The notes beneath the pieces are model-generated. The model was not told the DNA's origin, searched no databases, and saw only the letters and a list, made by a program, of their open reading frames with translations. Both the position numbers and the translations under genes were made by a program. 64,000 bases of DNA, taken from assembly GCA_934526015.1 (NCBI GenBank), contig CAKSZY010000008.1, forward strand, positions 1 through 64,000, written 5' to 3'. The DNA comes from an uncultured Dokdonella sp. (GTDB taxonomy: Bacteria > Pseudomonadota > Gammaproteobacteria > Xanthomonadales > Rhodanobacteraceae). Below are positions 8,273 through 18,800 of the stretch, one piece after another. Every line of letters starts with the position of its first letter. The stretch's first letter is position 1.

Positions 8273-11200
8273 CAGGCCCTCCGTGGCTGGCGGTGCCTCG
8301 ATGCGCCTGCGGCAAGCAGGGCGAGGCCGAGGATGAGAAGAACGAGGATTCCCGGAGCGTCGACCGGTACGGCGACGACGGTCTGTGCCGCGGCGTCGTC
8401 GAGGGTGACGTCGACCGCGTTGGAGGTGGCCGAGGCGTAACCTGCATCGTCGCTTTCAATCGAATCGACGTGGACGGCAATCACGCGCCGCCCGTCCACG
8501 ACGCCGTTGTCGGCCGTGCGCAGAACGAACGGCAAACCGGTGCTCCACTGCGCGGGCTGGATCGTCAGCGTCGCGGGCTCGAGCGCGACGATGGCCGAGC
8601 CGGGCGAGGCGGGTGGCCTGACCGATGCGATCAGGTGGAGCACGACGGCGGCGGCCGGTCTCGAACCGAGCCGTGCGCGCACGCCGGTCGATGCGCCTTC
8701 GACGAGATTCGCCGGTCCGGTCAACGAGAGCGTGATGCTGCGCCCGTCGTCATCGAGATTGCTTGCCATGATGTTCTGCGGCGACAACGCGGCAAACTGC
8801 GGATCGGCCGAGGAGATCACGCGGATGGTGATGCCGACGTCGCGCGTACCGTCGACGACGTCATCGTCGAGTCCGCGCAGGACAACAGCTTGCGGGGTCG
8901 TCGCATCGGTCGGGCTGAACACGAGTTCCAGCGGATCGACGACGATTTCACTCGGATCGCTCGATTCGATGCCGACGCGGACATCCGCGTTCGGCATACG
9001 GTCGAAGGCAATGCGCAGCAGGCCGGTGTCACCGGCTTCCGAGGTCTGGACATCGACCGGATCGATGACCCAGGCGACATCGAGCGGACGATCGTCGTCC
9101 CGGTTCAATGCCGGGACGTCGGCGGGATCGAGGCCCTGGTAGACCGGATCGTCGCTGACGATCGGCCGCAGCACGATCGTGCCGGTGATGTCGCCGTCGA
9201 TTTCGTCATCGTCGACGCCGGTGACGACCAGCGTCTGCGCGGCGGTTCCGCCCGCCGGGAACTCGAGGAAGGTCCCGTCGAGCACCCACTCGGTGGCATC
9301 CGGGTTGACGACATCGATACGCACAGGCTGCGTGGGCGGCGTGCCGAGTCGCACGGTGATCGTGGCGGTCGTGCCGGTTTCGCTGGTTTCGATGGCGCCG
9401 GCTGGGTCGACGATGACCTGCACGGTCTCGTTGTCGAGATTGGTGACGACGACGTCGGCCGGATCGATGCCGGCGTAGCGCGCGTCCGTGCTGATCGCGG
9501 ATTCGAGCACGATGGCGCCGACGATGTTGCCATCGACGAGATTGTCGTCCACACCGGTGACGACGATCGTGCGCGCGTTCCAGTCGAGCGGGGTGAAGAC
9601 GATAACGGTTTCGGCAATGGCGAACTCGGTCGTATCGCCGCTGTTGACCGGAATGCGAACTTCGGCCTCCGGGGCTGTGGTCAGTGCAACGAGGAAGCTG
9701 GCCGTGGCACCGTTCTCGTCGACGATGAGCCCGCCGGTGGGGTTGACGAGGATGCGGGCGCCGTCGTCGTCGAAGTTGACCAGGGTGACGTCGGTGACAT
9801 CGACGCCGTTGAACGCGGGATCGGCGCTCTGGGCGATGCCGAGGCTCAGCGTTGCCGACTGGTCGCCGTCGGGGATGTCGTCATCGACGGGCGTGACGAC
9901 GACGGAATGACCGGCCTGCCAGTTCGTCGCATCGAGAACGATGTCCGTTTCGAGGATCTGCCATTCGCTCGCGTCGACCGGACCGATGGGGATGGTCACC
10001 GTGGCAGCCGGAGCATTGTTCAGGCGTACGACGAAGGCGCTGGCGGGCCCGCCTTCGCGCGTGGTGACGACGAGGGGCTCGACGATGATGTCCGCCTGTT
10101 CGTCGTCGGCATTGGTGAGGCTGACATCCGCCGGATCCAGGTCATCGAATGCGGGATCGGCGCTTGTCGCCGGTTGCAGCACGAGCAGACCGGCTTGCGT
10201 GCCGTCGAACAGGTCATCGTCGACGCCGGTGACCGTGAACGACTGCCCGCCCTGCCAGTTGCCGGCGTCGAGGGTCAAACTGGTCGCCGAGAGCAGCCAT
10301 TCGCTGCTGTCCGGATTGACCAGGGCAATCTGCACCGGTGCCACGGGAGCCATGTTCAGGCGCACCGTCACGCTGGCTGATGTGCCCGTCTCCGAGGTGC
10401 TGACGGCGGTCGGTTCGACGAGGATCGCGGCCCCGTCGTCATCGAGGTTGGAGATCGAGACATCCGCGGCGTCGAGGCCGGCGTAGGCCGGGTCCGCCGA
10501 TGCGGCCGGCAGCAGGCGGATCGTACCCGACTGGTCCCCATCGACATCGTCGTCGTCGACGCCGGTGACGGTGACGATGCGGGTGACGTTCCAGTTCGTC
10601 GGCGTGAAGACGAGCTGATCCACGACGAGCAGCCACTCGGTGGCATCGCCGCTTTCGATCGGTATCGCCACTTCGGCATCCGGCCGGCGCGTGAGCGAGA
10701 CCTCGAAGCTGGCGCTTTGTCCGCTTTCCGAAGTGACCAGGCCCTCCGTGGGAGCGACACGAATGCCGGCGCCGGCCGGCGCACGGACATGGAAGGGCTC
10801 CGCGTCGAGCGGGCTCCACGTGCCGCCATTGTCGATGTCCAGGGTGCAGGCATGATCGACCGCCGCGAAGCCCGTGGTGGGAATCGTCTGGCTGGTGACG
10901 TAGTCGGAGCCGGCGACGAGGTCGGCCGTGGCGATGTGCTCGAAACGCACCGCACCGGAGTCGAGTTCGACGACGCGCTGGCGCAGCGACACGCCCGGCA
11001 TCGGTACCGAACCGCGGTTGCGCGCGGTGAACAGGCAGGTCTGGATCTCCCCGGCGACGACGCTGGCGAGGGCCACGTCGACAAAACCCTGGATCGACGC
11101 GGTGGCATCTTCGAGGCGACGGAAGTGGAGGGTGTCGACGGCGTACTCGATCCCGGTCAGGCGCGAACGCAGGCGCGCGGTTGCCGTGTATTCACCGGGC

Positions 11201-14200
11201 ACATTCGCGCCCTCCACCGGCATTTCGCCGACGGCCGATGCGCCGCTGAAAAGGTCGTCGTGGGTGAACGTCTGGCTGCGCGCGTAGCCGCCGGGGCCGT
11301 CAATCGAAATGACGACTTCCGGCAAGCGCAGCACCTCGGACGAGGACACGTTGCGGGCGACGTAGTCGATGCGTATCGCCTCGCCGGCGCCGTACTCGGA
11401 GCGCGGTGTGCCGAGAACCAGCGTGCCGGCCGGCCCGGACGCGTCGCCGGTGATGGCAAAGGCAGCTGTCGCGGTATCGATCACGCTGCCTTGTGCGTTG
11501 CGCAAGCGTGCATTGAGCACGTAGTTGCCGGCGAGCACGCCTTCGGTCGACCACGGCAGCGCCAGCGCGGTCGACGCTCCGGCCGCGACCATGGTGAAGG
11601 AGAGCGAGGCGAGTTCGGCCGTCACCGCACCCTGACTGTTGCGGATCGACCATTCGACCGTATAGCCGGCGGCCAGCGCGCCCAGGTTGGCGACCGTAGC
11701 GGTCAGCGTCGCGGTCGCGCCGGGTGCGTAGACGAGGTGATCGGTAGCGACCTGCAGATCGCCGCGACCGTTGGTGGCGAGGAACGGCACCCTGCGCCGG
11801 TTGTTGTTCTCGCGGCATTCACGCGCGCGCGAGCGCTGGTCGACGATTGCGAAAAGCTCTCCGCTGCCGGCGGTGTCGACTTCGCCGAGATTGACGATCT
11901 GGAAGCGGTTGGGGCGCAAGGTGTCGAGGCGGGTCTCGGCGAGCAGCACGCCGCCGGCCGCTGGGTCACCTCGATAGACGCCGATGTAAGGCGGCTCGTG
12001 CGCATCGACGGGGCCGGCATTGCCCACGCGGACCTGCACGGCCGGATTGTTGCCGGCCCCCTGGTCGATCAGCCGCAGGTCGCCGACGGTGAAATCGGGC
12101 ATGCCGAGCGGATCCGGCAACGGGCTGCGCTGGACGCGATAGGTGTTGTGGGTGAGCCAGGACGGTGTTTCGACGAGCGGCAGCGTGCTGTCTTCGTTGA
12201 GCTCGTTGACGTGGAAGGCCTGCGATGACCACACCGATCCCGCATCGGCCCAGGCGCCGTTGCGCGCCTTGAATACGCGGATGCCCGGCGAACGCAGCGC
12301 CAAATCATCATCGTAACCGGTGATGATGATCTCGGCTTGCTTGTCGCCGTCGAGGTCGGCGACGACCGGAACTTCGTACACGGTGCGCGACGAATTTGCC
12401 GTGATGAAACGCTGCACCAGCGTGCGCGCGTCGAGGATGCGCAAGTTGTCCTCGTCCATGTGCACGACTTCGAGAAGACCGTCGTTCTCGAAGTCGAACA
12501 CCGTGGCGCTGGTCACACCGGATACGTCATTGATGTCGAAGGTGCGCTTGACCGTGCCATCAGTCTCGAACACGGTGAGCTTGCGATTGCTCGAGACGAT
12601 GATCTCGGGCAGGCCATCGTCGTCGATATCGACGACGCTCGGCGCACCAAGGTCACCGAAGTCCGGGGCGTATTTCGGCCCCCAGATCGTGGTGCCGTCG
12701 TGGTTGAGCAGCCACAGCTCGTCGTTGGCGGAGAGCACGATCTCGGCCTGGTCATCGAGGTCGAAATTGCCGATGGCCACGTAGCCGGAAGTGTTCATCC
12801 AGTTCCCGCCGAAGTCCTGGTAGGGAACCGGCTTGATGTCGTCGCGGTGCCAGCGCGTGCGACCTTCGAAGTCGTAGACCGTGCGGCCGGCGATGATTTC
12901 CACGCGTCCGTCGAGGTCGATGTCGGCGGCGACCGAGGCGACCGAGTAAGCAACCCGCAACGACCGATTGAGCGGCACGCCACCATCGCCCCCGGCGTCG
13001 AACTCGCCTTCCCACAGCTGTTCGCCGGTGAGGCCGCGGAAGGCCTCGCGCCCGAGCACGATCTCGGCTTCGTTGTCTCCTTCGAGATTGACGATGATCG
13101 GCATGTCATAGACGTGCGGCGGCGGCGGAATCAGTGGAACCGGCACGCCGGGGCCATTGAGTGGCGCGCGCCATTTCAGCGTTCCGTCGTTCTCGAAAGC
13201 GATCAGTTCCTCGCGATAGCCGCGCACGACGATTACCTCGGCGACGCCATCGTTGTCGATGTCGCCAGTGGCGGGCGAGGAGAACTGGGACAGGCGGATG
13301 TCCGTGCGCGACCACAGTTCCTGGCCTGTCCGTCCGTCGAGGGCGACCAGCGCGGTCTGCGCGGGCGCGCTGCTGTTGCGCCGACCCGCGACGAAGACGA
13401 GATCGGGGATGTCGTATTCGTTGATGACGCCGTCGCCGTTGTCATCGGTAAGCTGGACGACCGATGGCGTCGCATTCAACGAATTGATCTGCGGATTCGA
13501 CGACAGGCCTTCCCAGCGCCAGAACTCCTCGACCGTGTCGTTGCCGACGAAGGCGGGCGTGACGCGACACCCGAGCAGGCTCGTGCCGACATTGTTGCCT
13601 TCGTCCTGCTCGGGAACTTCATTTTCGGCATCGACCTGGAAGGCAACGGGCGCGTCGCGGAAGGTCATCTGCGCGGACACCGCGATGCCGACTTCGCTGC
13701 TGGCGCCGATCGGCAGGTCCGTTTCGACGCGCGTGCTTCCGATCTGCGGTTCCAGGCCGGGGTCGAAGGCACCATTGGCGTTCGCGTCGATGAAGGCGAT
13801 GACGGTGAAGTCCTGTGCCACCGATGCGGTGCCTCGGTTGGCTACGGTCAGCGTGAAAGCCTGCTCGAGCGTGAAGGTGTCCGGGTCCGTTTCCGCCAGG
13901 CTGCTGTCGGTGATGACGAGATCGGGGAAGTAGAAGTCGATGGCGACGGGTTTGAGCCCGATGTCGCCGACATTGCGGATTTCCAGCGGCTGGATCGGCA
14001 CCGCCAGGGTCGCCGGATCGAAGGCATCGGCGCTGATCGCGAGCCGTGTGGTCGGCCCGCTGACGCCAATGACCGAGAAAAGGCCGGCGGAATCGGAGCG
14101 TGCGACGCGTTGGCCACCCGCGTCGGTGGCGACGATCAGCGCATTCTCGATCGGTTGGCGATTGGCCTGGTTGACGATCCTGCCGTGGATGCGCGCATGG

Positions 14201-15864
14201 TTCGCGTCTTCGGGCGTTTCGCCAATCGGATACATGCGCGGCGAGAACGGCAGCACTTCGTTGTCATTGAGTGGAGCAAGCACGGTGACGCTGTCAAAAT
14301 CCGGGCGCGAGGCGACGATGGTTGCCAGCGGGCTCGCCTCCGACAGCAGGCTGTAGTTGCCGGCGGCATCCGTCAGCGTGCTGACCGGCGTCGCGCCGGC
14401 GGTCACGGCAACGGTGACGCCGCCCAGTGGTTGCCCGTTCACGCCGTGCACGATCGTTCCGCGGATCGTCGCACCGGTTGTCGGGGATTCCGGGTGCAGC
14501 TGGGGCGAGAACTCGAGGATCGCCCCCGGCTCCATGTCGGCCTCGCCATACCGGCTCGAATATCCGGCTGCGGTGACGCCGATGCGGACATGGCCGGCAG
14601 GAACCTGCAGGATCTGGTAACTGCCGTCGGTACCCGTGGTCACTTCCATGGGCGGCGTTTCGATGAACACCCGCGCGCCCGCGACGGGCGTGCCGGTTTC
14701 GGCCGAGGTGATGACGCCGCGCACGATGCCGAGGTTCGAGCCGTCATCGCCCTGGTACATGCGCAGGTCGCCGAGGTCGAGCGTGCGGCCATCGACGAGA
14801 TTGACCTGGAACTCGATCGGACGCATGCCGGCATAGGTGAGGCGCGCGTTGTACGGACCAGCCGTCAGGGTGTTCGAATGGAGGCGGCCGAAGTCATTGC
14901 TGACCAGGGCGGCCGTGCTGACGCCGGTGAGCGCAAGCGTCGCACCGCTGATGAAAAGGCCGGTATCGGCTGCGAGGACCCGGCCGGTAATGCCGGCCTG
15001 CTGCGGATCGATGACAGGCTGCTCGAACTTCCACAAGGCGCGCAACGCGATCGAGGTCACGAAGGCATCGTTCTGGAAGCTGCCATCCGCAGACTGCGAA
15101 CCCGCGAGGGCCACGGCAACGGGAGCGAGACTTACACGGTCGACGCCAAGGGCGACCAGTGCCTCGAGGGCATAGGCGGTCTCGAAAACTTCGCCGAACG
15201 TATCGTTTGGCAGACGGGCCTGCAGCAGATGGGCCAGTACACGGCCGATCGGCTGGGTGAGGACATAGCGATTGCGGTAGTCGTGGAGTACGCGGGCCAC
15301 CTCGGCACTGACGACGACATGGCTCGTGTTGCCGATGGCAGCGAGCCAGCCGCCATCGGCCTGCTGGGCGGCAGTCAGGTAGCCGAGCGCGCGGGCAGCC
15401 TCGGTCTGCCCGCCGCGTCCGGCGCGGTCGAGCGCGCGCAGTGCCCATGCCGTAGTCAGAGCCTCGCTCTGCAATCCCGGCAGCGGCGGGAAGCCGCCAT
15501 CGGCGCCCTGTACGGCGAGCAGGACGGTCAGGTCGTCGGTGGCCGATTGGCCTTGCGCAATACGGTTGTGGATGAGGCGGGCCAGCGAGAGCAGCGTCTC
15601 GTCACGCTCTGTCCGGGCCGCTGCCAGCGTGCCCGGAAAATCCGCCGTGCTCGACAACGCCGCGGCCGTGATGTACGTCTCCGCGTTGGTGTCGGCGGCG
15701 TTGGCCAGATCGTCCGGTCGGTGTACGCCCGTCGCACTGTCACGCGCCTGCAACCATTGCAGACCGGTGGCAATGTCAGCCGTTGCCCGCGAAGGCCATG
15801 CCGCTGACAGCATGACGACGAGCAACAGACCTGCGGTGATTGGAAGTCGGGATACTCGCTTCAT
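8272..15864 (-). CDS. Giant secreted multidomain protein (alpha/alpha repeats, FG-GAP, CARDB, Calx-beta-like), C-terminal anchor
   Basis: The protein has 2530 aa. A signal peptide covers residues 1-29. Residues 30-280 form helical repeats like the squalene-cyclase/prenyltransferase toroid. Four carboxypeptidase-regulatory-like beta modules follow to about 670, then a CARDB-like domain, then FG-GAP/VCBS-type repeats rich in DxDxDG calcium motifs (about 830-1270), and more CARDB-like Ig modules. Seven Calx-beta-like repeats of about 105 aa run from about 1770 to 2480, each with a GVDDD-type acidic turn. The tail is VPVDAPG, a hydrophobic segment and RHRQPRRA, resembling an IPTL-CTERM sorting or anchoring signal. 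It is probably a calcium-stabilised cell-surface protein. Its start overlaps the upstream stop by four bases (ATGA). Family assignments come from motif reading, so module borders are approximate. Confidence 0.82.
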   Translation of the reverse strand: MKRVSRLPITAGLLLVVMLSAAWPSRATADIATGLQWLQARDSATGVHRPDDLANAADTNAETYITAAALSSTADFPGTLAAARTERDETLLSLARLIHNRIAQGQSATDDLTVLLAVQGADGGFPPLPGLQSEALTTAWALRALDRAGRGGQTEAARALGYLTAAQQADGGWLAAIGNTSHVVVSAEVARVLHDYRNRYVLTQPIGRVLAHLLQARLPNDTFGEVFETAYALEALVALGVDRVSLAPVAVALAGSQSADGSFQNDAFVTSIALRALWKFEQPVIDPQQAGITGRVLAADTGLFISGATLALTGVSTAALVSNDFGRLHSNTLTAGPYNARLTYAGMRPIEFQVNLVDGRTLDLGDLRMYQGDDGSNLGIVRGVITSAETGTPVAGARVFIETPPMEVTTGTDGSYQILQVPAGHVRIGVTAAGYSSRYGEADMEPGAILEFSPQLHPESPTTGATIRGTIVHGVNGQPLGGVTVAVTAGATPVSTLTDAAGNYSLLSEASPLATIVASRPDFDSVTVLAPLNDNEVLPFSPRMYPIGETPEDANHARIHGRIVNQANRQPIENALIVATDAGGQRVARSDSAGLFSVIGVSGPTTRLAISADAFDPATLAVPIQPLEIRNVGDIGLKPVAIDFYFPDLVITDSSLAETDPDTFTLEQAFTLTVANRGTASVAQDFTVIAFIDANANGAFDPGLEPQIGSTRVETDLPIGASSEVGIAVSAQMTFRDAPVAFQVDAENEVPEQDEGNNVGTSLLGCRVTPAFVGNDTVEEFWRWEGLSSNPQINSLNATPSVVQLTDDNGDGVINEYDIPDLVFVAGRRNSSAPAQTALVALDGRTGQELWSRTDIRLSQFSSPATGDIDNDGVAEVIVVRGYREELIAFENDGTLKWRAPLNGPGVPVPLIPPPPHVYDMPIIVNLEGDNEAEIVLGREAFRGLTGEQLWEGEFDAGGDGGVPLNRSLRVAYSVASVAADIDLDGRVEIIAGRTVYDFEGRTRWHRDDIKPVPYQDFGGNWMNTSGYVAIGNFDLDDQAEIVLSANDELWLLNHDGTTIWGPKYAPDFGDLGAPSVVDIDDDGLPEIIVSSNRKLTVFETDGTVKRTFDINDVSGVTSATVFDFENDGLLEVVHMDEDNLRILDARTLVQRFITANSSRTVYEVPVVADLDGDKQAEIIITGYDDDLALRSPGIRVFKARNGAWADAGSVWSSQAFHVNELNEDSTLPLVETPSWLTHNTYRVQRSPLPDPLGMPDFTVGDLRLIDQGAGNNPAVQVRVGNAGPVDAHEPPYIGVYRGDPAAGGVLLAETRLDTLRPNRFQIVNLGEVDTAGSGELFAIVDQRSRARECRENNNRRRVPFLATNGRGDLQVATDHLVYAPGATATLTATVANLGALAAGYTVEWSIRNSQGAVTAELASLSFTMVAAGASTALALPWSTEGVLAGNYVLNARLRNAQGSVIDTATAAFAITGDASGPAGTLVLGTPRSEYGAGEAIRIDYVARNVSSSEVLRLPEVVISIDGPGGYARSQTFTHDDLFSGASAVGEMPVEGANVPGEYTATARLRSRLTGIEYAVDTLHFRRLEDATASIQGFVDVALASVVAGEIQTCLFTARNRGSVPMPGVSLRQRVVELDSGAVRFEHIATADLVAGSDYVTSQTIPTTGFAAVDHACTLDIDNGGTWSPLDAEPFHVRAPAGAGIRVAPTEGLVTSESGQSASFEVSLTRRPDAEVAIPIESGDATEWLLVVDQLVFTPTNWNVTRIVTVTGVDDDDVDGDQSGTIRLLPAASADPAYAGLDAADVSISNLDDDGAAILVEPTAVSTSETGTSASVTVRLNMAPVAPVQIALVNPDSSEWLLSATSLTLDAGNWQGGQSFTVTGVDDDLFDGTQAGLLVLQPATSADPAFDDLDPADVSLTNADDEQADIIVEPLVVTTREGGPASAFVVRLNNAPAATVTIPIGPVDASEWQILETDIVLDATNWQAGHSVVVTPVDDDIPDGDQSATLSLGIAQSADPAFNGVDVTDVTLVNFDDDGARILVNPTGGLIVDENGATASFLVALTTAPEAEVRIPVNSGDTTEFAIAETVIVFTPLDWNARTIVVTGVDDNLVDGNIVGAIVLESAISTDARYAGIDPADVVVTNLDNETVQVIVDPAGAIETSETGTTATITVRLGTPPTQPVRIDVVNPDATEWVLDGTFLEFPAGGTAAQTLVVTGVDDDEIDGDITGTIVLRPIVSDDPVYQGLDPADVPALNRDDDRPLDVAWVIDPVDVQTSEAGDTGLLRIAFDRMPNADVRVGIESSDPSEIVVDPLELVFSPTDATTPQAVVLRGLDDDVVDGTRDVGITIRVISSADPQFAALSPQNIMASNLDDDGRSITLSLTGPANLVEGASTGVRARLGSRPAAAVVLHLIASVRPPASPGSAIVALEPATLTIQPAQWSTGLPFVLRTADNGVVDGRRVIAVHVDSIESDDAGYASATSNAVDVTLDDAAAQTVVAVPVDAPGILVLLILGLALLAAGASRHRQPRRA

Positions 15865-18800
15865 GGCGTCTCGAATCCATTCGTGAAAATGGGGTCGCTC
15901 GCGGAGTCGCCGCCGAGGTCGATCACGACTTCGGCTTCGGCGGCCTGGTTTGCGGAATCGCGTGCCCGATAACGGAAGCCGTCACTCGCGGGGCGTGGGG
16001 TGCCGGGGCGATAGATGAACGAGCCATCGAGACCCAGATCGAGGGTGCCGTGGGCCGGAGTGCGCACGAGTTCGGCGACCAGGGCGTCGCCGTCGACATC
16101 GAGATCATTGGCGAGGACACCGGCAGCGGCATCCACCGCCAGCACCGACTGGTCTGGAGCAAGCAGGTAGAGGTCGGACTGCGCATAGGGTGGATCCTGC
16201 ACGGGCAGCAAGGTGATGCGGACCTCGACCGCTTCGGATTCGAGCACGCCATCGCTCACCGTGTAGGGCATCACGACATCGCCGACGGCATCCCGCTCGG
16301 GCACGTAGCGGATGTGGCCATCGGGGAACACTTCGAGCGTACCGGCGGGTGGCGGTGTCGGCATCACGAGCGTCAGCGGCATGCCTTCGGGGTCGTGGTC
16401 GTTCGCGAGCAGACTCTCGAGCGCACGCGTGTCGAGCACGCTGTCTTCGGCGATGGCGAAGACTTCACCGATCGCCAGCGGACGCTGGTTGGGTGCGGGC
16501 GTCACATCGATGACCGCACGACCGATCGTCGCGGCTTCGCCGTCGCTGGATCGATAGGAAAACTCGTCACGACCGTTGAATCCCGCCAGGGGGACATAGC
16601 CAAACCCGCCATCGGCGCGCAGATCGAGCACGCCATGCGCAGGCGCCGAGGCAAGCTGCGCCGAGAGGGATTGCCCGTCGACATCGAAGTCGTTCGCGAG
16701 TACGCCTTCGCCAGCCTCCACGGTCAACGTCGAGCCCTGCACGACGGCATAAAGATCGGTGACGGCCACGGGGACGTCATTGACCGGGCGAACCTCGATC
16801 GTGGCGGCGACCGCATCGCTCGACAACTCGCCGTCCGTGACCGAATAGCGGAACGCGTCGCTTCCGAAGAAATTGGCGGAAGGTGCGTAGGCAAAGCGGT
16901 CGCCGTCGATCTCGAGCGTGCCATGCGCCGGCATTTCGACGATGTTGACGTGCAGCGGGTCGCCATCCGGGTCGGAATCGTTGGCGAGCAGCGAACCGAC
17001 CTGATCGCTGTGCAGCACGGAATCTTCGTCGATGCTGAACACCTCGCCCGTCGCAACCGGTGGGCGATTCGGCGCCGCGGCAACGGTCAGGGTGACTTCC
17101 GCGACATCGCGGGCGAGGCCGTCGGTCGCCGCATATCGGAACAGGTCGCCACCGACATAGCCTGGCGCGGGAGTGAAGACGAAGCTGCCGTCGACATTGA
17201 CCTGGGTCTGTCCATGCTGGGGAGCATCCACGAGCTCCACGTCGAGCGCATCGCCATCCACATCGTGGTCGTTGGCGAGCAAGCCGAGCGTCGCCGTCAC
17301 GGTCAACGGCGTATCGCGCGTTACGCGGTAAAGATCGTCGTTCGCGACGGGCGCATCGTTCTGCGCGAAGACGATGATCGTCGCAGTCGCCGGCTCCGAC
17401 AGGCGCTCGCCGTCGCTGACGCGATAGATGATGCGATCGCTGCCGTTGTAGTCGCGAACCGGAGCGTAGACGAAATGGCCGTCGCTCCGGGCGGTGAAAC
17501 TGCCGTGTTCAGGCACTGAATCGACGACGAGCGTAAGCGGTGCATTTTCATGGTCGCTGTCGTTGGCGAGCAGGCTCCCCGACGAGTGCGAGTCGAGAAT
17601 GTGGTCTTCGAGCATGCCGAACTGTTCGCCGACCGCCACCGGCGGAACATTGTCGGTCCTGCGCACATCGAGCGTGACGCGCGCAAGCTCGCTGACGCCG
17701 GCGGCGGACGCCGCGTAGGTGAATCCGGTAAGTCCGCTGTAGCCCGCCGGCGCCGTGTAACGGAAGCCGCCGTCGGCATCGAGCTGCACGGCGCCGACGT
17801 CCGGGGCAATGACCAGGCTGGCGACAAGGCTCGGGGCACCGGCGACGGCGTCGTTGGCAAGCACGCCCGGCGCGGCGATCGTGACCGACGGGCCCTCGAA
17901 TCCGAACAGGTCGTCCTCCACCGTGATGATGACGGTCGGGTCCACCGGACGCACCACGATGGCGGCCACCCCGACCGCGACGGCGCCGAGCCCGTCGTCG
18001 ACCTGGTACTGGAAACGGTCGACACCGGTGAAAATTCCGTCCGGTTCGTAGATGAAACTTCCGTCCGCCTGCAGATCGACCTGCCCGTGCTGGGGCAGGC
18101 CGATCAGCGAGGCCGTCATCTGCGGACCATCGACGTCGTGATCGTTGGCGAGCACCCCCTCCTCGGCCGGCACGGCGAGGATTTCATCCTGATCGGTGGC
18201 GTAGCTGTCGTCCTGCGCATGCGGAGGATCGTTGACCGGCGTCACCAGCACTTCGACGTCTTCGTCCGAGTACAGGCCGCTTTCGTCATGGACGCGGTAG
18301 CGGAACGTATCGCGTCCGTTGAGGTCGACTTGCGGCGTATAGGTGAAGCTGCCGTCCGGCATGACGACAACTGCGCCGCGGTTCGGTGGCTCGATCAGTT
18401 GAGCGTCGACAAGTTGCTCGCCATCGACCTCACGGTCGTTGCGCAGGATGCCTTGTGGCTCGGGAGCGACGAGGACTTCGTCCTCGCGTGTACGGTAGGT
18501 GTCCGGCTCGGTATAGGGCGCGTCGTTGACCGGCAACACCGTGAGACTGACATGGCCGACATCGCTGCCGGCGACGCCATCGCGCACGGTGTAGTAGAAC
18601 TCGTCCTGCCCGAAATAGTTGGCGTTCGGCGTGTAGCGGAAGCCGCCATCGGCGCGGATTTCGATACGGCCGTTGCACGGGGCGCATCCCGCACCGGGAT
18701 TGGCTACCGCGGCATGGAGCGCATCGCCATCGATGTCGGAGTCATTGGCGAGCAGGCCTTCCGTCGCGGTGACGACAAGCGGAACGTCTTCGATGACGGC

